Shown here: positions 43,110 to 51,694 of the stretch, one piece after another
Layout of the letters: every line of letters begins with the position of its first letter
Position numbering within the stretch: position 1 is the stretch's first letter
Source of the DNA: RUG100 sp050953405
GTDB taxonomy: Bacteria; Bacillota; Clostridia; Peptostreptococcales; Anaerovoracaceae
Length of the DNA: 64,000 nucleotides
Assembly: GCA_050953405.1 (NCBI GenBank)
Contig: JBMNMP010000003.1
Span: forward strand, 310,001 to 374,000
Direction of reading: 5' to 3'
Translations under genes and position numbers: made by a program
The notes under the pieces: generated by a model
Told to the model about the DNA's origin: nothing
What the model saw: only the letters and a program-made list of their open reading frames with translations
Databases searched by the model: none

Positions 43110-44210
43110 ATGAACAAGACAGGATTTGGATTTCTACGACTGCCCTTTGATGAAAACAAAGGCCCGGATGAAGCAGAACTGCAGGAAGTGAACGACCTGG
43201 TCGATGCTTTTATGGAGAAGGGCGGAACGTTCTTTGATACATGCTATACATATATGGAAGGGCACAGCGAAGAGTGCATCAGGAAGTGTGTAGTGGAGCG
43301 CAAGCCCCGCGACAGCTTCCGGCTGGTGGAAAAGCTGCCCGGCTACGAATGTCACTGCTACGAGGACTGTGAGAAATACTTCCGTGAGGAGATCGAGCGC
43401 TGCGGCACTGACAAATTCGATGTCTACATGCTGCACTGGCTCAATGGCGAAAATTACCGCATTGCTCAGCAAGTTGACCAGTTCAGATTTCTGAGATGGG
43501 TGAAAGAACAGGGATATGCCGAGCGCATAGGGTTTTCGTTCCACGACAGAGCATCGCTGCTGGATGAGATACTGACTGCTCATCCCGAAGTCGATGTGGT
43601 ACTCATCCAGCTGAATTATCTGGATTGGGAGTCAGAGGGCATCGAATCGCGAAAATGTTACCAGACTTGTCTGCGCCACGGAAAGCAGGTATTCGTGATG
43701 GAACCGGTGAAGGGCGGCACGCTGGCCAATCTGCCGCAGCAAGCATCACAGCTGCTGCGGCAGGTTCATCCGGACTGGTCGGATGCTGACTGGGCACTGA
43801 AGTTCGTTCAGTCGCTGCCGGGCGTGGAAGTCTGCCTCAGCGGTATGAACGATATAGCGCAGATAGAGGCAAATCTGAAGGACGTCGAGCCGCTGAACGA
43901 TGAGGAACTGGCACTGTTGTCGCGTGTATGCGGGATCATCGGATCGAACACGGCGGTCCCCTGCACCGGCTGTCGCTATTGTGTCGACCACTGTCCCTGC
44001 GGTATCCCGATCCCGGATTATTTCAAGATGTACAATGAAATCAGGCGCGACCCTGAAGAGGGTTGGAAGATCAGGCCGGCCTATGCAGAGCTGGCCGGGA
44101 ACGGAAACCGGGCCGGCGACTGTGTGTCCTGTCACAACTGCGAGGAACATTGCCCGCAGAACATAAAGATCGCCGCGGAGATGAAGAACGTGGCCGATGC
44201 TTTAGAGTGA
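43110..44210 (+). CDS. aldo/keto reductase with C-terminal [4Fe-4S] ferredoxin domain
   Basis: A protein of about 366 residues. The N-terminal TIM barrel carries AKR landmarks (FGFLRLPF, FFDTCYTYMEGHSEEC, MLHWLNGENY, ERIGFSFHD, VMEPVKGGTL). The C-terminal part has cluster ligands CTGCRYCVDHCPCGIPIP and CVSCHNCEEHCPQNI, i.e. an Fer4-type pair. Family members are anaerobic oxidoreductases of unknown substrate. Upstream GTG/ATG starts at 43068/43083 overlap the preceding gene; 43110 fits the usual N-terminus. Same operon as the DUF134 gene. Confidence 0.85.
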   Translation: MNKTGFGFLRLPFDENKGPDEAELQEVNDLVDAFMEKGGTFFDTCYTYMEGHSEECIRKCVVERKPRDSFRLVEKLPGYECHCYEDCEKYFREEIERCGTDKFDVYMLHWLNGENYRIAQQVDQFRFLRWVKEQGYAERIGFSFHDRASLLDEILTAHPEVDVVLIQLNYLDWESEGIESRKCYQTCLRHGKQVFVMEPVKGGTLANLPQQASQLLRQVHPDWSDADWALKFVQSLPGVEVCLSGMNDIAQIEANLKDVEPLNDEELALLSRVCGIIGSNTAVPCTGCRYCVDHCPCGIPIPDYFKMYNEIRRDPEEGWKIRPAYAELAGNGNRAGDCVSCHNCEEHCPQNIKIAAEMKNVADALE

Positions 44211-44220
44211 TTCCGGTTTT

Positions 44221-45195
44221 TCAGGCGGTTGCCTGACCGGAGTCTTTGAGAAGGCGACCCAGCGATGACAGCATCGTGCGGTCGCTTTTTATTGTGGAGC
44301 CCGTGGTCGTCAGCATGTTGCCGGTGATGGCGGCGCTGGCTCCGCTCTCGAAGGCGCGGCGTCCGGAATTTTCCAGGAGACCGCGGCCGGCTGCCATGCG
44401 TATGTCGGCTTGCGGGTCGATGTAGCGGAAGAAAGCTACCGTGCGCAGGATCTCTTCTTCACTCAGCTGCGGCAGGTGTGCCAGCGGTGTCCCCGGAATG
44501 GGCATCAGGGCGTTGAGCGGGATGGAGTCGACCCCCAGTTCTGCCAGGCTGACGGCCATGTCCAGGCGGTCCGCCCAGGTCTCGCCCATGCCGATGATCC
44601 CGCCGGAGCAGACCCGCAGCCCTTCATTTGCGGCGGCTTTGATGATCCTGACCTTGTCGTCGTAAGTGTGCGTGGTGCAGATGTTGGGAAAATTACGGCG
44701 TGAAGTCTCGATGTTCTCGTGGATGCTGGTGATGCCTGCGAGGTGCAGCCTGTGGAGCTGTTCCCCGGTCAGCAGTCCCATGGAGGCACATAGCTTCAGG
44801 CCGGTTTCCCGGTGCAGTGAGGATATGGCGCCGAGCGCCTTTTCAAAATCCCCGCCGTGCAGCCGGCGGTCGGCGGTGACGATCGCAAAGCGGTCGACGC
44901 CTTCGGCTTCGTTTTCTTTAGCCGCGCTGACGATATCACCGGTGGGCAGAAAGCCGTATTCTTCACAGTGGCTGCGGTTGTGTGCCGACTGAGCGCAGAA
45001 GGCGCAGTTTTCGCTGCAGCGCCCCGCTTTTCCGTTGATGATGGTGCACAGGTCGACGTGATCCCCCGAAAAGCTGCGGCGTATCATGTCGGCTCCACGG
45101 CAGAGCTCATCGAGATCACAGCTGATGAACATCTCCAGGTCGTCATCCCTGGTCAGTCTCCTGCCTTCGATTATTTTTCTCGCTAATTCGATCAT
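44221..45195 (-). CDS. bioB: biotin synthase
   Basis: A 324-residue radical SAM enzyme inserting sulfur into dethiobiotin. The radical SAM motif is CSENCAFCAQSAHN. Other family blocks are TIINGKAGR, GITSIHENIETSRRNFP, VCSGGIIGMGETWADRL, LNALMPIPGTPL and the C-terminal ITGNMLTTTG. A BirA-like operator overlaps its promoter. No other bio gene is in the window, so dethiobiotin is either made elsewhere or salvaged. Confidence 0.95.
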   Translation of the reverse strand: MIELARKIIEGRRLTRDDDLEMFISCDLDELCRGADMIRRSFSGDHVDLCTIINGKAGRCSENCAFCAQSAHNRSHCEEYGFLPTGDIVSAAKENEAEGVDRFAIVTADRRLHGGDFEKALGAISSLHRETGLKLCASMGLLTGEQLHRLHLAGITSIHENIETSRRNFPNICTTHTYDDKVRIIKAAANEGLRVCSGGIIGMGETWADRLDMAVSLAELGVDSIPLNALMPIPGTPLAHLPQLSEEEILRTVAFFRYIDPQADIRMAAGRGLLENSGRRAFESGASAAITGNMLTTTGSTIKSDRTMLSSLGRLLKDSGQATA

Positions 45196-45240
45196 ATCTA
45201 TATGAATGCTGCAGTGATGCAGCTCTCCTTTCCGGATTTT

Positions 45241-45294
45241 AGTATAGAATGCAAAGTCAGTGTTGTCAACCTATAGTGAATGTACGGTTGACAA
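45241..45294 (-). promoter_or_regulatory. bioB promoter with BirA-type operator
   Basis: On the minus strand TTGACA (45269-45264) and TATACT (45246-45241) are 17 bases apart. TTGTCAACC (45263-45271), 14 bases, GGTTGACAA (45286-45294) is a perfect dyad of the BirA operator type, one half covering the -35 box. Biotin-dependent repression by a BirA with an HTH is expected. Confidence 0.85.
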
Positions 45295-45409
45295 AAACGG
45301 GCGGAGGCGGTAATCGCTCTGCAGAAAGGGAAAGCTTGTGTTATAATTGACGAAACGCATTTCTGCAAAGTCGGCAGCGCAGCCGCCGATAATGAAAGGA
45401 TCGTTGGAA

Positions 45410-47389
45410 ATGAATGTTTGCACTCTGCTGAAAAAAGTATCCGCAGTTGTTCTGGCATCGGTATTCGCGTGCACGATGCTGTGGTTTGCCGCGCCGGAAA
45501 CGGCAGACCGTGCCGCGGCAGCAGCGGAGTCCAGGATAGTGAGGCCGACCGGCGATGCGGAATACAGGGACGGCGAGGTGCTGATCACCTTTGAAGATAA
45601 GGTGAGCGAGAAGACCGCCGCACATGTTGCTGACCAGAACGACGGGAAACTGGTGAAGACGGCGACCCTCGGCAGCGGCGGCTCAGCACAGACGGTGGCC
45701 GCTGTGGATACCGGAAAAGCACGGCTGGGAGCGGCGATGGAAGATTTTGCGCGCGACAGCAGAGTCGAGCGCGTACAGCCCAACTATATATACCGCACGA
45801 GTGCGGTGAAAAAGACCAGGAGCTGCCTGGATCCGCTCTCCTCAAAGCAATGGCAGCTGGAGGCGGTGGATGCAGAAGGCGCCTGGAAAGCGATCGATGA
45901 CCACTATGCCGGCGGCGGCATCGAAAAAGTCAAGGTCGCTGCACTGGACAGCGGGGTCGACAATATAAATCCAGATCTCAGGATAAATCTGAAAAAGTGC
46001 ATGAACACCGGGGGCGACGGCGATATCTACGATACTTCCACAAAGGATATCGAGTCTGACAAGGGTCACGGTACACACGTGGCCGGCATCATAGGCGCCG
46101 ACAGCAACGGCAGCGGCGTGACCGGGGTGGCTTCCGGGAAGAACAATGACTACATAGATATGATATCTATATGTGTATTCACCGAAAACGAGAGCGGCGG
46201 TATCGGAGCCGATGACTGCGACATCATCGACGGCATCCACCACGCAGTCGCTGAGGGAGCTCGGGTCATCAACATGAGCTTTGGCTGCGGGGCGCAAAAT
46301 GATAAGGACATGGAGGATGCTGTCAATGAGGCGACTGCAGCTGGAGTCACTGTTGTCTGTGCGGCCGGTAATGAAGGCGGCGATTTTGTCGCCGATTGGC
46401 CGGCGGCCTGCAGGAACAGCATCAGCGTGATCAACTGTGATCCGTACCTGATGACCAACGATGAATCCAGTTACGGCAGCACCTGCGATATCGCAGCGCC
46501 GCGGACTGACATATACAGCACGATAAGGAGCGACTACAGTCCCCGGGGCAGCAGAACGAAGCCCGGGTACGGATACATGTCAGGCAGCTCCATGGCCAGC
46601 CCGCAGGTGGCCGCCGCTGCGGCTCTCCTCTATGTAGCCGATCCGGAACTGACGCCGGCAGAGGTGAAGAACATACTGGAGAAGACCAGCCGCGATATGT
46701 ATCAGAGCGGATGGGACAAGTATTCCGGTTACGGATGCGTGAATGCGGGCGCCGCTGTGCGTTATGCGCTCGGCAGCGGAAAGAGAGCCGCCGCAGCCAC
46801 GGGAACCTATATGCGCCATACATCGACCAACTATCACAGCACGATAATCCGCTGGAACAAGATGTGGAAAAAGGTCTACTTCAGCGGCATGGCCGGCAGC
46901 CCCCGGTGCTATTCGATATACAGGAAAGAGAACACTCCCTGGCCTTACTATAGCTATCAGGCCACAGCGAGGGGCACCGATATCAGACTGAACGGCCTGA
47001 AGACCGGCGCCAGATACCGCTACCGTGTATCTGCCGAATGGATCAGTCCCATGTCCGGTGAAGCCAATGGCAGCATCATGGGAGAGGTCGCTGTGTCGCC
47101 GTCCGTGGGTACCGCTTCGCTGACAGCGAGGGCGCTGAGAGGACAGCGCAAGGTGAGCTGCCGCTGGAAGAAGGTGCCCGGAGCCACGGGATACGCTCTG
47201 TATCGCGCATACAAAGCGAATGGAAAATACAGAAGAATAAAAGTCAGCGGCAAGAACGGGCGCCTGTGGACCAGTGCCCGCATGAAGAAGGGCAGGAGAT
47301 ACTACTTCAAGATGAGTGCTTTCCGCAGAGTCGGCAAGAAAAATATCTACGGTCCCTGGTCGCATATAAGGGGAGTCACTGTTAAATAA
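45410..47389 (+). CDS. secreted S8 subtilase with C-terminal FN3-like modules
   Basis: A protein of about 659 residues: signal peptide (1-39), propeptide (about 45-125, DGEVLITFEDKVSEKTAA), and a catalytic domain with VAALDSGVDNINPD, SDKGHGTHVAGIIG, the oxyanion Asn in CAAGNEGG, and YMSGSSMASPQVAAAAA. The C-terminal 220 residues hold two FN3-like modules (YSIYRKEN, SCRWKKVPGATGYALYRAYK, IYGPWSHIRGVTVK), kin to those at 27.7 and 59.0 kb. Unlike the subtilase at 25 kb, this gene looks intact. ATG 45410 with AAAGGA upstream is chosen. Confidence 0.88.
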   Translation: MNVCTLLKKVSAVVLASVFACTMLWFAAPETADRAAAAAESRIVRPTGDAEYRDGEVLITFEDKVSEKTAAHVADQNDGKLVKTATLGSGGSAQTVAAVDTGKARLGAAMEDFARDSRVERVQPNYIYRTSAVKKTRSCLDPLSSKQWQLEAVDAEGAWKAIDDHYAGGGIEKVKVAALDSGVDNINPDLRINLKKCMNTGGDGDIYDTSTKDIESDKGHGTHVAGIIGADSNGSGVTGVASGKNNDYIDMISICVFTENESGGIGADDCDIIDGIHHAVAEGARVINMSFGCGAQNDKDMEDAVNEATAAGVTVVCAAGNEGGDFVADWPAACRNSISVINCDPYLMTNDESSYGSTCDIAAPRTDIYSTIRSDYSPRGSRTKPGYGYMSGSSMASPQVAAAAALLYVADPELTPAEVKNILEKTSRDMYQSGWDKYSGYGCVNAGAAVRYALGSGKRAAAATGTYMRHTSTNYHSTIIRWNKMWKKVYFSGMAGSPRCYSIYRKENTPWPYYSYQATARGTDIRLNGLKTGARYRYRVSAEWISPMSGEANGSIMGEVAVSPSVGTASLTARALRGQRKVSCRWKKVPGATGYALYRAYKANGKYRRIKVSGKNGRLWTSARMKKGRRYYFKMSAFRRVGKKNIYGPWSHIRGVTVK

Positions 47390-47432
47390 GCCCGGAGACC
47401 GAAAGGGCACAGATACAAAGGAGCAAATCAGA

Positions 47433-47663
47433 ATGAATGACGCAATCAGAACAATGATCAACGCCATGCGCGAACAGATACTTTACAGCTATCAGCTGGA
47501 TGGTGAGAGAGGCAGGAAGGCCGAAGCGCTGTTCGTCGAGGTCGAAGAGGCCGGAGAGGATGCACGCGACATGGGCGACTTCATGGATCGCTGGGACAGC
47601 GAATATAACGCAAAATATGTGCAGCTGGTAGAAGAACTGGAAGCAGAAAAAAAGTCAAAATAG
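47433..47663 (+). CDS. small acidic helical protein, unknown
   Basis: A 76-residue, highly charged protein without cysteine (AEALFVEVEEAGEDARDMGD), preceded by AAAGGAGCAAATCAGA. No family recognised. It lies between the subtilase and the glycyl-radical operon, whose own promoter starts after it. Confidence 0.6.
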   Translation: MNDAIRTMINAMREQILYSYQLDGERGRKAEALFVEVEEAGEDARDMGDFMDRWDSEYNAKYVQLVEELEAEKKSK

Positions 47664-47685
47664 ACCCGCAGGAGTTCTTCTTGTG

Positions 47686-47736
47686 TACCAAATGGTATTG
47701 AAGGACTGTTTTCAGGGTGTTATAATGTTACCAAAT
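47686..47736 (+). promoter_or_regulatory. glycyl-radical operon promoter with repeated TACCAAAT motifs
   Basis: TTGAAG (47698-47703) and TATAAT (47721-47726) are 17 apart. TACCA-AA-TGGTA (47686-47697) abuts the -35, and TACCAAAT recurs at 47729-47736 just past the -10. The pair looks like operator sites; the regulator is not in the window. Confidence 0.65.
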
Positions 47737-47754
47737 TCGAGGAGGTTATTTATT

Positions 47755-47931
47755 ATGATGAACAATGCAGCTTTAGCGGAAATGACAGAAGCAAAGAGAC
47801 AGGTAGAGTCTTCACCATTCAGCAGCAAGATGGCAGTCATCACAGGACCGGCAAAGGCCTGGGAAGTGGACACTACGCACGTTGATATCACTCATGGACG
47901 TATGTCTGTAAGACTGTGGAAAAAGCTGTAG
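47755..47931 (+). CDS. 58-residue cysteine-free protein heading the glycyl-radical operon
   Basis: The ATG follows GAGGAGGTTATTTATT, one of the best ribosome sites in the region. The first half is helical and charged; the second half is beta-like (MAVITGPAKAWEVDTTHVDI). The activase gene begins inside its last codons, so translation is coupled. Known small subunits of glycyl-radical enzymes (for example of hydroxyphenylacetate decarboxylase) bind iron-sulfur clusters and are Cys-rich; this has none. No family recognised. Confidence 0.7.
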   Translation: MMNNAALAEMTEAKRQVESSPFSSKMAVITGPAKAWEVDTTHVDITHGRMSVRLWKKL

Positions 47932-48920
47932 ACTCTCTTAGAGGGATCATATTCAATATACAACGCTTTACGGTGCATGACGGACCGGGCATCAGGACAG
48001 AGATATTTCTGAAGGGGTGCCACATGTGGTGCCGCTGGTGCGGCAATCCGGAAAGTCAGTCACTGAGACCGGAAGTGGGTGTTTATGCTACCAAGTGCAT
48101 CGGGGCAGATGTCTGCGGGATGTGTCTTGAGGCTTGTCCTCTGGATGATTGCCTGCAGAGCGGACGTGCCGTGGCCACGGGAGCGGAGAAGACTGTTATC
48201 GAAAATGCAGTCGTCGCCGTCGACCGTGAAAAATGCACCGGGTGTATGGCCTGTGTAGAGGCCTGCCCGGCGGATGCCCTCAAACAGTGGGGCGAAGAAA
48301 TGACGGTCGCCGAGGTCATCAAGGTGATTGAAGCCGACCGCGACTTTTACGGCACAGATGGCGGGGTGACGCTTTCGGGCGGAGATCCCCTGATGCAGCC
48401 GGAATTCTGCCATGCGCTATTGTTGAGTTGCCGTCAAAAAGGCATCGGCACATGTCTGGAATCCGAGTTTCAGTGCGACTGGGAACGGGTAAAAAACATA
48501 AGAGATGTTGTCGATATATTCATCAGCGACATCAAGATCATGGACAGCGAAAAGCACCGCAGATGGACCGGAGCGGGAAACGAGCGGATACTGGAAAACC
48601 TGAAGAGGCTGTCTCAAACGGACAGCCGTATTATGCTACGATTACCGCTGATACCGGGCATCAACGACGATGCCGGGAACCTTGACGAAACAGCGCGCTT
48701 CATTTTGGAAGATATGAAGGGGCGCGTGGAGATATTACAGATACTGGGATTCATGAGGCTGGGTGAAGAAAAATACACTTCGCTGGGTCTGGCTTATCCC
48801 ATGCATGACTTGAATGTGGATAAAGACGCGTTGAACCAGAAAATCAAAGACACGGTGGAATTTTTCAACGCGAAGGGAATACCGTGCAGTACGAAGGGAA
48901 GTATGCAGAAAAATGATTAA
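47916..48920 (+). CDS. glycyl-radical enzyme activating protein (radical SAM)
   Basis: A 334-residue activase that uses S-adenosylmethionine to place the glycyl radical. The radical SAM motif is LKGCHMWCRWCGNPES (CX3CX2C). Two inserted ferredoxin-type clusters follow (CGMCLEACPLDDC and CTGCMACVEACPADAL), as in activases of lyase/dehydratase-type enzymes rather than PflA. The GG motif is TLSGGDPLMQP. The GTG start at 47916 overlaps the small gene by 16 bases; no better start is seen. It overlaps the target enzyme gene by eight bases. Confidence 0.92.
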   Translation: MEKAVDSLRGIIFNIQRFTVHDGPGIRTEIFLKGCHMWCRWCGNPESQSLRPEVGVYATKCIGADVCGMCLEACPLDDCLQSGRAVATGAEKTVIENAVVAVDREKCTGCMACVEACPADALKQWGEEMTVAEVIKVIEADRDFYGTDGGVTLSGGDPLMQPEFCHALLLSCRQKGIGTCLESEFQCDWERVKNIRDVVDIFISDIKIMDSEKHRRWTGAGNERILENLKRLSQTDSRIMLRLPLIPGINDDAGNLDETARFILEDMKGRVEILQILGFMRLGEEKYTSLGLAYPMHDLNVDKDALNQKIKDTVEFFNAKGIPCSTKGSMQKND

Positions 48921-51408
48921 TGCAGAAACGATGAAAAACAGGAAGAGCGGTAAGCCGACAGGTACAGAGCCGTTTGACAAGACCTACGGCACCGGATATG
49001 ACCAGAACCACGGTGACTGGTCACCATACCCGCGCGTAAACAAACTGCGCAAGGTCTTTCTGGACCGTGAATTCAACATCGACATCCAGAGGGCAAAGCT
49101 GATAACAGAAGTATACAGGGATCATCCGGAACTTTCGGCCAAGATGAAGACCGCTCGTTCGCTGGAGCACATCGTCAACAACGTGGATATCGAGCTCTAT
49201 GATGATGAACTGATCATAGGCGGCATTGCTGCACCGGCCAAGGCGGCTCCGATATATCCTGAGTTTTCTATCCAGTGGATCATAGACGAACTGGAGGAAA
49301 ACTCGTTCCATACCAGAGAGCACGACAAATTCTACATCACTGAAGAAGACAGGCAGGAGATGCTGAAGATCGCCGAGTTCTGGAAGGGCAGGTCGATAGC
49401 TGACGAGATCGACAGGAGGATGTCAACGGAACTGAAGAAGGGCTCCGAGCTGGGATGGAAGATCTACATGACCAATCTCTATCATTATGCGGGCATCGGT
49501 CACTTCTGCATGGATTATCCGAAGCTGATGCGCATAGGATTCGAAGGCTTTAGAGAAGAGGTTCGCCGTGCACGCGGAAAACTGGATCTGGAGGATGCGG
49601 ATTTCAAGGAAAAGAAAGAACTGTACGACGCCATGGAGATAGAGCTCAATGCGGCGACATCATTCATTGAAAGATATGCCGATGCGGCCGGAGAGGCAGC
49701 AGCGGCTGAAAAGGACGAAAAGCGCAAGAAGGAACTGCAGCAGATTGAGGCTAACTGCCGTCAGGTAGCTTCCGGCCCCGCGGAATCGTTCTGGCAGGCC
49801 CTGCAGCTATGGTACTTTGCGACCAACATCGCGCTGATAGAATCAAACGGCCATTCGGTCTCCTACGGCAGGATGGATCAGTGGCTCTATCCCTACTATG
49901 AAAAGGATCTGGAGAAAGGCGTCTCTAAGGAGTTCATGCAGGAACTGCTGGAGTGCACTTACATACAGATGGGCAATCCTTCAAAGCTGAAGGACAAGCA
50001 GACTACATCGGTCAGAAACGGCCGCGGCTGGGGAGGCGAGAGCCTCACGATCGGCGGAGTCGATGCCGATGGAAATGACGCCACCAACGATCTGACATTC
50101 ATGATGCTGGAGGCTTCTGTGCACACCAGGATGATGAACCCCTGGGTCTGCGTCAGGGTACACAAGGATATGCCTTATGAACTGAAAGTAAAGACTATCG
50201 AATGCATCAGGGCGGGATACGGACATCCAAAGCTCTACAACGACGGAGCCGCGATACCGCTGATGATGAATAAAGGAATGAGCCTTGAGGAAGCCAGGGA
50301 CTACGCGGTCGTCGGCTGTGTGGAACCGGATCTGCCGGGCAGAGAATACGGCTGGCACGACGCAGCTTATGTCAATGTAAGCAAGATCCTGGAGCTGGCC
50401 CTGAACGGGGGACGCCGCATAGAGGACGGAGCTCAGCTGGGTCCTGACAACGGCGATCTGACGACGTTCAAGAACATGGACGAAGTGATGGACAGCTTCC
50501 GCAAGCAGATGGATTACTGGGGCAGCAACATCGTGGAACAGATCAATCTCATCGATGATATCCACCGCGAGATGAAGCCGCTGCCGTACGCCTCCCTCTT
50601 TGTATCAGACTGCATCGAGAGCGGCAGGGACGTCAGCGAAGGCGGCGCCAGATACAACTTCTCGGGCCCGCAGGGCAGCGGGATTGCGACATGTGCGGAC
50701 AGCCTCTCGGTCATCAGTCAGCTGGTGTTCGACGAGAAAAAATTCAGCGGACAGGATTTCCTGGATGCGCTCAAGGACAACTGGGAGGGGCATGAAGTGC
50801 TCTATCGCCTGGTCAACAGCAGCAAGATGCACCACTACGGAAACGATGACGATTATGCGGATCGCTATTTCCAGGAGGTCTTCGACAGTTACTGCGATTC
50901 GATCGAAGTCAGGCCCAACAGGCGCGGCGGCTATTTCACACCGGGAGTTTATTCGGTGAACGCCAATGTAGGCATGGGCATGAACAGCGGAGCCAGCGCT
51001 GACGGCAGAAAGGCCGGAGAACCGGTATCCGACAACATGGGACCGGTGCACACGGCAGTGGCTTCACATGACCGCAAGGGCCCGACAGCTATTGCAAACT
51101 CGGTCACCAAGGTCAACCACAGCAGGGCCACCAACGGAACTCTGCTGAACTGGAAGTTCCCGCCGGAATGCGTTGCCGGCAGGGAAGGCAGGGACAACCT
51201 GATCAGGTTCTGCGATTCGTATTTTTCGAAGAAACCGATACACTGCCAGTTCAATATCATGAGCACGGAGACCATGAAGGCGGCGCAGCAGCATCCTGAG
51301 GATTACAAGGATATGCTGGTGAGAGTCGCCGGATACAGTGCCTACTTTGTGGAACTGGGCAAACCACTGCAGGATGACCTCATAAACAGAACAGAATTGT
51401 CATTCTAA
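48913..51408 (+). CDS. glycyl-radical enzyme of the C-x-E lyase/dehydratase class, substrate unknown
   Basis: An 831-residue enzyme. The radical site is RVAGYSAYFVEL with Gly807. The active-site loop is VVGCVEPDLPGREYGWHDAA with Cys469 and Glu471. A Cys-x-Glu pair marks eliminating enzymes (CutC, IslA/HpsG, glycerol and hydroxyproline dehydratases), whereas pyruvate formate-lyase has Cys-Cys. The length fits the CutC/IslA range more than the shorter dehydratases. Other conserved blocks are IESNGHSVSYGRMDQWLYPYY and NSGASADGRKAGEPVSDN. No microcompartment, transporter or aldehyde dehydrogenase is adjacent to reveal the substrate. Confidence 0.92.
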   Translation: MINAETMKNRKSGKPTGTEPFDKTYGTGYDQNHGDWSPYPRVNKLRKVFLDREFNIDIQRAKLITEVYRDHPELSAKMKTARSLEHIVNNVDIELYDDELIIGGIAAPAKAAPIYPEFSIQWIIDELEENSFHTREHDKFYITEEDRQEMLKIAEFWKGRSIADEIDRRMSTELKKGSELGWKIYMTNLYHYAGIGHFCMDYPKLMRIGFEGFREEVRRARGKLDLEDADFKEKKELYDAMEIELNAATSFIERYADAAGEAAAAEKDEKRKKELQQIEANCRQVASGPAESFWQALQLWYFATNIALIESNGHSVSYGRMDQWLYPYYEKDLEKGVSKEFMQELLECTYIQMGNPSKLKDKQTTSVRNGRGWGGESLTIGGVDADGNDATNDLTFMMLEASVHTRMMNPWVCVRVHKDMPYELKVKTIECIRAGYGHPKLYNDGAAIPLMMNKGMSLEEARDYAVVGCVEPDLPGREYGWHDAAYVNVSKILELALNGGRRIEDGAQLGPDNGDLTTFKNMDEVMDSFRKQMDYWGSNIVEQINLIDDIHREMKPLPYASLFVSDCIESGRDVSEGGARYNFSGPQGSGIATCADSLSVISQLVFDEKKFSGQDFLDALKDNWEGHEVLYRLVNSSKMHHYGNDDDYADRYFQEVFDSYCDSIEVRPNRRGGYFTPGVYSVNANVGMGMNSGASADGRKAGEPVSDNMGPVHTAVASHDRKGPTAIANSVTKVNHSRATNGTLLNWKFPPECVAGREGRDNLIRFCDSYFSKKPIHCQFNIMSTETMKAAQQHPEDYKDMLVRVAGYSAYFVELGKPLQDDLINRTELSF

Positions 51409-51419
51409 ACGAGATCAGG

Positions 51420-51443
51420 AGCCGGCGCCGTGAGACGCCGGCT
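51420..51443 (+). terminator. hairpin after the glycyl-radical operon
   Basis: AGCCGGCG pairs with CGCCGGCT around CCGTGAGA. The following TTTAATAA is a weak T-run. Confidence 0.65.
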
Positions 51444-51532
51444 TTAATAAAACGGCAGAGCAGTTCCTCTTCTTCGCAGGGGGAGAAACAGTGAAGAAAT
51501 AATGTAGATATTGTGAAGTTTGGAAAATAATA

Positions 51533-51628
51533 GTGACATCCGCTTTTCATTTCTATATAATGAATCCGATGACATTATTTCTTGGTCTTCAGCGTCTCGG
51601 CTTTCGGGCCGGGCGCTGTTGTTTTTTG
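51533..51628 (+). promoter_or_regulatory. promoter and attenuator-like leader of the HD hydrolase gene
   Basis: GTGACA (51533-51538) and TATAAT (51556-51561) are 17 apart. About 30 bases into the transcript a GC hairpin (51591-51616, AGCG/CGCT and CGGC/GCCG arms) is followed by TTGTTTTTTG, a terminator-like structure before the gene. The leader is about 130 bases long. Confidence 0.5.
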
Positions 51629-51694
51629 AGCATTTAACGCGCTTTTAACAGAAACAGGACCCCGGATTTAACAAAGGAGATGTAATATTAGCAA

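Noticed and set aside
46580..47467. 295-codon minus-strand frame opposite the subtilase C-terminus
   Set aside because: Shadow frame of GC-rich coding DNA; the plus strand encodes a well-marked protease with FN3 modules.
47433..47663. 76-residue acidic gene as part of the glycyl-radical operon
   Set aside because: The operon has its own promoter after this gene; linkage is only positional.
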